From NCBI GenBank assembly GCA_026874595.1, contig CM049317.1, positions 69,961,618 through 70,025,617 on the forward strand: 64,000 bases of DNA. The letters are read 5' to 3'. The notes beneath the pieces are model-generated. The model had not been told where the DNA came from, searched no databases, and worked only from the letters and a program-made list of their open reading frames with translations. Positions 50,045 to 59,145 of the stretch are shown here, in pieces. Within the stretch, counting starts at the first letter, position 1, and every line of letters starts with the position of its first letter. The stretch is from Sipunculus nudus (Eukaryota; Annelida; Sipuncula; Golfingiida; Sipunculidae). Both the position numbers and the translations under genes were made by a program.

Positions 50045-50532
50045 TTTCAATTATATTATTAAAAGAAATCTTTTAAATTGTTACTGTTAATATTTTTTAA
50101 TTAAAATTATATTTTGCCCAATAATTCCAATTAATTTTTAATGAATAGTTTAACTCTCATATCATTTGTGCTAGTGGTACTTGGGCAACCTGAAATTATT
50201 GAATAACAGTTAACTCCTTTGTAAAAAGCATGTATGATAATTAACATGACTTACAGTGGACATTTATTTCCTGTTACTAGTGTTAGTGCTGTGGATTTAA
50301 TTTTCACAGCATGTACACATAAGCATTTCATCTGTTAAAATCTGAAATTAGAAACCAGTTGATCAAAAACTGTAGATGTTATTCAAGTTTTAAAGCACCA
50401 TGCCTTGTTTGTTTTCATCTAGTCAGTGAAATGTGTGATTGGGCAGTATTACATAATCCTTCAACTTCTGACCTAGCCACTGCCTCTGTGATTGTCTGGG
50501 TCAAGCCGGGTCAGGCAGTAATTACCAGAGAG

Positions 50533-50626
50533 CTTCTCTCTCTCTCTCTCTGGCAGTCTATATCTCTCTCTCTCATGCTCTCTCTCTCACTCTCTCTTTC
50601 TCTCTCTCTCTCTTGTTCTCTCCCAT
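50533..50626 (+). repeat. (TC)n microsatellite, interrupted
   Basis: Long CT/TC dinucleotide tract with a few interruptions inside F1-F. Confidence 0.9.
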
Positions 50627-50746
50627 TCTCTCTCACCCCTAAGCCTCCCATTCTCCCTACACCCCATTCTGTTGACAGGTACTATAAACCATATTAATTA
50701 GCTATGAATGTTGAAGCAATTTTAAAAATGTGAATCAACTGAAATA

Positions 50747-50750
<4 letters not shown>

Positions 50751-50810
<60 letters not shown>
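50751..50810. repeat. (TA)30 microsatellite
   Basis: Uninterrupted TA dinucleotide run of 60 bp inside F1-F. Confidence 0.95.
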
Positions 50811-50814
<4 letters not shown>

Positions 50815-53800
50815 ATACTGTAAATGTGTTGTTACATTTTTAAACATGGGAAAAATGATGTATTGAAAAAAAAGGAATAAAGGCAAATATTGTTAATTTT
50901 CCTGGCTCAGTAGAATGGGAATAAAAATGATTTGCTTTGTTTCTCCACCTTTCTGCCTGCTTAAATATTTAATAATTATGAATAAACATTTTTCTCTGTA
51001 AGCACTTGAAATCAATTTAATATCCTGTATGAATATGCAAGGGTGCTGTAACTCCCACCATCCCCTTCCCCCACCCCATAGAGTCCTTGCTCTTTGGCAC
51101 TGTGAGCAATAGTTCTATTGCTTTTCCATAAAATTTTATAATTAAAGATAATATATAAAGAAAGACTGAGGCGTTTTAACTCCCATCATAACCCCCCCTC
51201 CCCCCCCCCCCCGTCAATCCTTCCACCTGTTAAGTGGGGACTTTATGGCTACTGTATACATATGATAAAATAGAAAATAGGTTATTAAAATAATTTGATC
51301 TCATTAAACAAATCTGTAAACTGTTGAACTGTCAACAGCTTATCAAAAAGGTAACCAATGGAAACACATGGTCAGATCTCAAAATATATTTGCAACAATT
51401 TCTTCAATCATATCAACCAACCATGGCCAAGATTACTTTTTCCGATCAGACTTTATCTGCTTTTCATAATATTTTAGATTTTAACCTTCCAGGTGTTTAA
51501 GTACTGTTGAATGTTCCATCCCCTCCTTCTGTCTCTCTTTCTCTCTTAAAACTCTCTCTCTCTCCTTTTCTCTGTACATTCACCTCATAGCTGCCCTCAC
51601 TGTTACCTTCTCTGAGCCCTATCTCAATGTCAGCCTCAGTAAACAAGAACAAGATAAATCAGATATATTCATACTTAACTATTTTGTATAACTATTTGTC
51701 CGTAGGTACCTATGTACATGCCAGTAATTATATCAATATGATGTAATATGTAGACATAGTAGGCATCAAAATAATGTACATAATGTCAAGACTGAAGAGA
51801 TATTGTGTCATAGTAACAAATTCATAAATCCCCTCATCAGCATAGTAAATCATTACATCATATCTTTCAAATAGAAATCTTGCAGACTTCCATACACTAT
51901 AGATCCTTCTACAAATAGCCTATTCATCATTCTACTACTGCTTATTACTGCTGTCATTGTATTCATATTTGCTCAGATATTAGCAATTTTCAACCCCTCC
52001 TAAATAAATAAAAAATAAACCACTATATTTTACTCTATTTATCCATCAGACAGGTTATTTCATTTATTATTTACTCACATATTACCTTACATACCCTTAT
52101 AATAGCCCAACATGTCCATAATATTAATAAGCTTTCGTGCCTTTTAATATCCCATCATTGACAGTGCTGTGAGCATTAAAAATCTAAAACTTATGGACAG
52201 ATTGGGCTGAAATTGTACAGTTGATCTTGGATAACTCCATCTTATATTCAAGACTGGTGGCGCCATCTGCAATCATTAGCCGTGGCGTCCATCTGTATAA
52301 TTTACCTGTATGAATTGTTGATTAATTTTTGCAGCATGAAAATATAAGTATTCAATCTGTTTAATTCTGAAATTTGAAAATAAAAGCTAAAAACATATGC
52401 TTTTATAGGCTCTTAACTTTCAAAGTTAAGATGCAGGCAGGCCACTTCTAGGCACTGGAGTTCAGCTGTGCCAGAGTACCTGATTTGTAATGGGGCACTG
52501 GGGGAGGTCCCCTCCTGTGACAGGTGTACAGTTAATTTCATATCATCCACCCACCCCCTCCACACACACACACCCATGGGAAATGAATTGGAAATAAGGC
52601 TTTGTCTGACCTGTATGTACATGCAGAGGTGTTGCAATTTCTAATATTCCCCCTCCCCTTTAGACATTAGTGTTATTGCAGATGTGTAAAATTAAATCTT
52701 ATTGAAACATATTCTTTCATCAGGAGAATGGGACATGAAGTGATCACCTCTGTCTGTCCATCATCTCTTATTCTCATTAATTTATATTAATTATGAAATT
52801 TTTCCTATAAGCACTGTTGAAATAATGTTCATATATAGTATTATATGGATTTAAACTATAAAAGTCTGAAATTCAAAAGAAATTTTAATAATCAGTTGTT
52901 TTATTTTGCAAATGTTAAATTTTAAAACAATTTGATATAAAAAAAAGTTTAGAAATAACTGAAACTTGAAGCTAATATATTATCAGCTTTGTTTGTCTAC
53001 CAGTCTGTTTTTTTTTCTTTTTTAAATATTAAGTAACTGTTAATGAACTATTTTATCCTGTAAGCATTGTTGAACTAGAATACAGATAGTCGACAAGTGA
53101 CTACTTGTATCCGCCTAAATCAGAGTGGAACGGGTGAAGTGTTGCATATTAGCAATGATGTCTGCAGCCAAATTGTGTATGTAGGTTGCGCTACCTACCA
53201 AAAAATCCAGAAAGCCGTCCAAGTTGTATAGATATGCAAAATTTAAGGCAGATAAGTCAAACCACTATATTGTATGAGTGATTTTTGCCCTTGGCAGACA
53301 AACAGATGGACGCTGTGCAAAAAAGGGTTGCAGGTGGCGCCACCAGTTTAGCGTATGATAAAGAGCTTTGTGAGAACTATACACATGCAAAACTTTGGCC
53401 CAATCAGTCAAACGGTTCCCAAGATATGAGCTTGGATATCTGCTGCATAAACTAGAATGCAGGTGGCGCCACCTGTCATAAAATCAAGAGAGCTGTCGGG
53501 GATGTATAAACTTGCAAAATTTTAGGCAGATATGTCAAACCACTGCCGAGATATGAGTGATTTTATCCCATGGCAGACAAACAGACAGGAGCTGTGCAAA
53601 CATGGCTGCAGGTGGCGCCATCAGTTTTGCGTATGATGAAGAGCTATATGAGATTTATACACATGCAAAATTTTGGCCCAATCGGTCAAACGGTTCCCGA
53701 GATATGAGCTTGGATGTCTGCAGCGTAAACTTGATTGTAGGTGGCGCCACCTGTCATAAAATCAGAAAAGCTATCAAGGATGTATAAGCATGCCGAATTT

Positions 53801-54299
53801 CAGGTGAATTAGTCAAACCACTGCAGAGATATGAGTGATTTTAACCAAAGGCAGACGAACAGATGGACACTGTGCAAACATGGTTGCAGGTAGCGCCACC
53901 ATTTTTGGTGTATGTTATAAAGCTCTCCAAGGGCTACATTTGTGCAAAAGAATTTTCCTGATCGGTCAAACGGTTCCCGAGATATGAGCTTGGATGTCTG
54001 CAGCGTAAACGTGAATGTAGGTGGCGCCACCTGTCATAAAATCAGAAAAGCTATCCAAAATGTATAAGCATGCCGAATTTCAGGTGAATTAGTCAAGTCA
54101 CTGCAGAGATATGAGTGATTTTAACCCAAGGCAGACAAACAGATGGACACTGTGCAAACATGGTTGCAGGTAGCGCCACCATTTTTGGTGTATGTTATAA
54201 AGCTCTCCAAGGGCTACATTTGTGCAAAAGAATTTTCCTGATCGGTCAAACGGTTCCCGAGATATGCCCTTAGCAAAAAACGAGCTTGCCGCGCACTGT

Positions 54300-54930
54300 T
54301 GCTGCAAACTTGCTGCAGCTTTGCAGCAACCTTGCAGCAAGGTCACAATTTGCCATTCAAATAAGTTTGCGGCAACCTTGCTGCAGGCTTGCTGCAACCA
54401 ATGTTCCCGCAGCCCTTTTCCTGCAGCCTTCTCGCATACTTTCCCCCAGCCTTCTCGTACACTTTCCCGCAGCCTTCTCGCACACTTCCTGCAGCCTTGC
54501 ACACTTCCTGCAGCTTCTCACACGCTTTCCCGCAGCCTTCTTGCACACTTTCCCTCAGCCTTCTTGCACACTTCCTGCAGCCTTGCACACTTTCTGCAGC
54601 TTCTCGCACACTTTCCCGCAGCTTTGCAGCAACCTTGCAGCAAGGTCACAATTTGCCATGCAAATTAGTTTGCGGCAACCTTGCTGCAGGCTTGCTGCAA
54701 CCAATGTTCCCGAAGCCCTTTTCCTGCAGCCTTCTCCCACATTTTCCCGCAGCCTACTCACACACTTCCTGCAGCCTCGCACACTTCCTGCAGCTTCTCG
54801 CACACTTTCCAGCAGCCTTCTCGCACACTTCCTGCAGCCTTGCACACTTTCTGCTGCTTCTCGCACACTTTCCCGCAGCCTTCTCGCACACTTTCCCGCA
54901 GCCTTCTCGCACACTTTCCCGCAGCAGTGG
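54300..54930 (+). repeat. GC-rich minisatellite, unit about 23 bp
   Basis: Units of CTTCTCGCACACTTTCCCGC plus AGC, with variants (CTTGCACACTTCCTGCAG), in two blocks. Each block is preceded by the same lead-in, 'gcagcaaggtcacaatttgcc' in two parts, then TTGCGGCAACCTTGCTGCAG. Confidence 0.85.
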
Positions 54931-56028
54931 CCAATTAGATAGCAGCCATGATATGTATAAACAACAGCTCGTTGGCTCAGTTATTGTGTACAAGCAGACA
55001 TGCCATGGCATTCGTCAGTGACTGTCTCTGCTCCAAATATAAATGCAGGTACTCACCAGAACAAGTTCTCATGAAACTCCATTTAATTTGCTCATACAAT
55101 TAAACCTTAATCCATAATGGCTTTTAAATATAAACCAAACTTAATCAAGCTTTGTTAAAAATTACACCTTGATGAATATGAATCAGAGTACACACTACAC
55201 CATCACACGAATCCTGCATGAAGTTGTGTAGCTACATAGCTGAACAAAAGTTCTGGGCGAGTTCATTGTCAAGCCAAGGACTGGAAACATGAACCACAAA
55301 GTGACATTGGGTTACTTCAATATTGTTAGGAATTTCCCGTTTACTTAGGGTGACATCTATAGGCATAAGTCAAACAGAATTTAGCAAATCAACTTTAAAT
55401 GAAGCTTAGCCTGAGAGTTTGTGTGAAGATGAAAACAAAACCTTATTTAAAGTTACTGTTTCATATTCAAATCAATAAAACTCAAAATGCATTGGAGTTC
55501 AATAAATGCATGATATACACGTTAACCACAGAATTTTTTTCATGCTGCCTTTGATATATCTGCCTTCCAACTTGAAAACATCTTTCAATCCCACCATTAA
55601 ACTTAGACTTAGTTTTTACTTTTCCACAAAATAAAATTTAATACTACACTTTCTGTGTATAAAATTACTTGAGGTAAAATCATTCTTATCAGTGCTGGGC
55701 AGCCCTTTATCAATGCTTACTGCGGCATCCCTTAGGGTACAAATATGTAGTTCAAACTTACTGGTGGTAGCATTATAACACCCTCTCTTTGTTCCTCCCA
55801 TCAACTAATTGTATGTTCTAATTAATCCAATGAGTCCTCTGAACATGCTGGATCTGTTGAATATTACTCTTACTTGAGCTATTTGGCACAGATCTTCATA
55901 TTTTTAGAAGAGCCAACAAAGCACTGTCTTTTACTAATTTTGCAAAAATGGCTGCTTTCCCTCCAAAATCAGTTTAGCCAATCACAGCAGGGTAAGACAG
56001 GAAATATTAGAGCAAATAAAACTGTAAA

Positions 56029-56322
56029 GACTGCGGCTAGCCGCAACCCTCCCGCAGCCTTCCTGCACACAGCATCCAGTTAATCTATGAGACTGCGGCT
56101 AGCCGCAATCCTCCCGCAGCCTTCCTGTGCACAGCATCCAGTTAACTCTATGAGACTGCGGCTAGCCGCAACCCTCCCGCAGCCTTCCTGCACACAGCAT
56201 CCAGTTAACTCTATGAGACTGGGGCTAGCCGCAACCCTCCCGCAGCCTTCCTGCACACAGTATTAAAATACTCCATAGGACTGCGGCTAGCCGCAACCCT
56301 CCCGCAACCTTCCAGCACACAA
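56029..56322 (+). repeat. Five tandem units of 62-63 bp
   Basis: Units start at 56029, 56091, 56154, 56217 and 56279. Each holds the perfect palindrome TGCGGCTAGCCGCA (one unit has TGGGGCT), then ACCCTCCCGCAGCCTTCC and 'tgcacacagcatccagtta'. Identity between units is high, so the array is young or kept uniform. Confidence 0.9.
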
Positions 56323-57338
56323 TTCAGATTTGCTGCACACTTTCCTGCAGCCTTTGCCAGGCAGCCGGAAGCATGCAACTAGCAGCAGCCTTCCTGCACA
56401 CTCTTCTTGCAGCCTATTTTGGTTTCTGCTGCTTTGCAGCACGGTTGCAGCAAAGCAGCGGCAAACTTTTCATTTTGCTAAGGGTGAGCTTGGATGTCTG
56501 CAGCATAAACGTGAATGTAGGTGGCGCCACCTGTCATAAAATCAGAAAAGCTATCCAGGATGTATACGCATGCCGAATTTCAGGTGAATTAGTCAAGTCA
56601 CTGCAGAGATATGAGTGATTTTAACCCAAGGCAGACGAACAGATGGACACTGTGCAAACATGGTTGCAGGTGGCACCACCATTTTTGGTGTATGTTATAA
56701 AGCTCTCCAAGGGCTACATTTGTGCAAAAGAATTTTCCTGATCGGTCAAACGGTTCCCGAGATATGAGCTTGGATGTCTGCAGCGTAAACGTGAATGTAG
56801 GTGGCGCCACCTGTCATAAAATCAGAAAAGCTATCCAGGATGTTTACGCATGCCGAATTTCAGGTGAATTAGTCAAGTCACTGCAGAGATATGAGTGATT
56901 TTAACCCAAGGCAGACGAACAGATGGACACTGTGCAAACATGGTTGCAGGTGGCGCCACCATTTTTGGTGTATGTTATAAAGCTCTCCGAGGGCTACATT
57001 TGTGCAAAAAAATTTTCCTGATCGGTCAAACGGTTCCCGAGATATGTGGGTTTATGTGTTGAAACAGACACACAAACGGACGCAGAGCGCAGAGGAAAGG
57101 TCAGAGGTCAAAACAAAATCGGGGCGCAGCAGTTCACATGCAACCCGAACATAATCCCGGGTTTCGGAAAATTCCGCCCAGCGGTTACGGAGGAGTTCTC
57201 CGGACACCTACGCCGCGGCGGCGGCGGCGTGCAGCTGAAAACATAGTATCCACAAAACTCTGTTTTGGCGGATACAATTAAGTGAAAATCCTATGTATAT
57301 ACACTTTATAATACAGAGATGTTGTAACTCCCATTATT

Positions 57339-57359
57339 CCCCCCCCCCCCCCCCCCCCC
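57339..57359 (+). repeat. Poly-C run, 21 bases
   Basis: The longest of several C runs that follow 'gttgtaactcccat' type text in F1 copies. Confidence 0.9.
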
Positions 57360-58083
57360 ACCTTTTAGGTCATCTTCAGCTGGGCACAGTGACCCATGGG
57401 TCACTTGTGTTTTTAGCTGAGCTGACTGTAAGTCATCTGAGCTATGGCGATCACTTTTTGTCTGTCGTCTGTCCGTCTGTCTGTCTGTCTGTCTGTTAAC
57501 CAAGCACAAATCGTAACCGCTGGACCTTGAATCCTGTAACTTGCCGTTCTGAGAGGTTTCCTTTGAATCCAAAAATTAGGTCTCTGTTACCCTTATCCTT
57601 CGAGCTATGGGGCCCCAAAGTACCCCCCCCCCCCCCCGAATAATAAAAAATTTCATACAAAAACTTCAATATCTCATTAATTACATCACTGATGGTCATG
57701 ATTTTTGGCAGACATATTTATCATGAGATGTTTCATCAGTTTCTGCAGACTGGTGGCGCCACCTCTATTTTTCAAATTTTTACAATTTTTTCTCTATTTT
57801 TGAGACCTTTAAGGATGTAGATATCTGTCAACAGGGTTCAAATTGTAATGACTGGACCTAGAATCTTCATCCTTAACACACAGGGTGACTCATGAAAAGT
57901 ATCCATGGAAACCTGAAATCAGGTCTCTGTTACCCATATCCTTTGAGCTGTGGCACTCCAAAGTACAGCTCAGAATAATGGAAAATTTGATACAAAAGCT
58001 GAAGTATCTGAACAACTAATGCAGAGATCACCATAATTGTTTGCATGGATATTGATCATGGAGTGTTTCATGAGTTTCTGCAG

Positions 58084-58316
58084 CCTGGGTGCATTTTATG
58101 GGAAATGCACATGTATGGACTTTTTTTCACAATGCCTGCATATACTGGCATGATTTTTGGTGTGTTGCTTGATAATGACCCGTTACAGATTGAGTTTGCA
58201 TTTTGCCCTATTTTTGACCATACGACACCTCCTGAACTTAAAAAAATTTTCAAAATTTTACAAATGTTTCTAATTTGCCCCAGGTGGGGGCATTCGTGTT
58301 GTACTGACACATCTAG
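58084..58316 (+). mobile_element. F7 short Helitron-like element or fragment
   Basis: Inserted in an F1'' unit between 'tttctgcag' and 'tatttatctatttttgagacc'. The 5' end has GTGCATTT-tatggg-AAATGCAC (8-bp stem). The 3' end has GCCCC-aggt-GGGGGC, then 'attcgtgttgtactgacac' and ATCTAG. These features resemble the 5' and 3' hairpins of the other families. No inverted 5' copy near the 3' end was found, so the 5' boundary may be internal. Confidence 0.45.
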
Positions 58317-59095
58317 TATTTATCTATTTTTGAGACCTTAAAAGATGTGGTCAATATCTGTTAACAGGGCTCAAATCATAACAACTAGACATAGAATCTT
58401 CTCACTTTACATCCAGAGAGGTACATGAAAAGGCTCCATGGAAACCTGAAATTAGGTCTCTGTTACCCATATTCTCTGAGCTATTGGGCTTATAAGCACA
58501 CCCATCATAATTAAAAATTTGCTACCAAAGCAGGGCACAAATCATAAACATTGGACCTGGAATCTTCTAACCTAAAATCCAGGGAGGTCTATGAAAATCT
58601 CCTTGAAAACGTGTATTTAGGTCTCTGTTACCCATATTTTCTGAGCTATGGGGCTTATAAATATAAGCACCTCCTCAGAATAATTGAAAATTTGATACCA
58701 AAATAGGGCACAAATCATAACCTTTGGGCCCAGAATCTTCTAACTTGACATCCTGAGAGTTCCTCAAAAGTTCTCCCCAGAAACCTGAAATTAGGTCACA
58801 GTGAAACTATATAGTTTAGGGATATGTTTGAGCACCCTAGCAATAATGCAAAATACACACAAATTGCCAGATTCCTCATGAAAGGCCGGTAAGTTTGTCA
58901 TCAGATTTGTTGTGCTTATGGGTCTTGATGAACTTAAGCTAATATGCATGAACAATGATGCCACCTACATTACCTTAACCCTTTGAACCCCGAGGACCTG
59001 ACTGGACCGTACCCCCGACCCCGGGGCCCTGGGTGAAAATTACATGAACGAGGGATAATAGCAAAAATGACTCCAAACATGATTATTTCACAACT

Positions 59096-59101
59096 TTTAT
59101 T
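59096..59101 (-). promoter_or_regulatory. Polyadenylation signal AATAAA
   Basis: AATAAA on the minus strand, 45-50 nt beyond the transposase stop codon and inside the piggyBac element, the expected place for its mRNA 3' end. Confidence 0.55.
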
Positions 59102-59145
59102 CATTAGTCACATGAATTATGTATCAGACTCCCAACTTGCCTGAA

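Larger units (their letters stand above)
54267..56484. mobile_element. GC-rich minisatellite-filled TIR element
   Basis: Ends CCCTTAGCAAAA and its inverse, followed inside by related TTGCCGC words. The flanks are TG on both sides (54265-54266, 56485-56486). Neighbouring units of the F5 array read 'gagatatgagcttgg' uninterrupted, which gives a 2-bp TG duplication. Both ends are built of GCAGCAA/TTGCTGC words and 20-60 bp tandem repeats; the middle (54940-56020) is ordinary AT-rich sequence. Long open frames over the minisatellites on both strands are a by-product of repeats lacking stop codons. No transposase; superfamily not assigned. Confidence 0.65.
53075..57278 (-). mobile_element. F5a Helitron-like element, minus strand
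   Basis: On the minus strand it starts ATTGTATCCGCCAAAAC, AGA, GTTTTGTGGATAC (near 57278) and ends GGCGGATACAAG, a short AGT-AGTC-ACT hairpin, and 'tattctag' (53075). The interior is a tandem array in which GGTGGCGCCACC recurs about every 130-150 bp. The segment next to its 5' end ('ttttcagctg', GCCGCCGCCGCCG) also appears in F5b near 26355-26400. A 2.2-kb GC-rich element (54267-56484) is inserted in the array. No coding sequence of its own. Confidence 0.65.
46980..57407 (+). mobile_element. F1-F Helitron-like element, multiply interrupted
   Basis: 5' hairpin AGCTCAGCTGACT, ATA, AGTCATCTGAGCT at 46980. The next F1-type 3' end (CAGCTGGGCACA, GTGACCCATGGGTC, ACTTG) is at 57407. Between them F1 internal blocks recur in order, broken by F3a (48941-50044) and a minus-strand F5 (53075-57278). 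Treating the whole span as one interrupted copy is an inference; partial duplication of the F1 interior, or two overlapping copies, is also possible. Part of 52140-52300 resembles F3/F5 spacer instead. No coding sequence. Confidence 0.45.

Noticed and set aside
50359-50697. 112-codon open frame with a Leu/Ser repeat
   Set aside because: It is produced by the (TC)n microsatellite inside an F1 element.
54222-55021. Several overlapping long open frames (up to about 218 codons) on both strands, rich in Ala, Ser, Leu, Thr and Phe or in Arg, Cys, Glu and Lys
   Set aside because: They lie over a GC-rich minisatellite with no stop codons in most frames. Translations are simple repeats and conflict with each other on the two strands.
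53557-57246. Repeated similar open frames across the F5 array
   Set aside because: The same frame recurs because the DNA unit recurs. It occurs on both strands with stops between units and shows no protein-like conservation.
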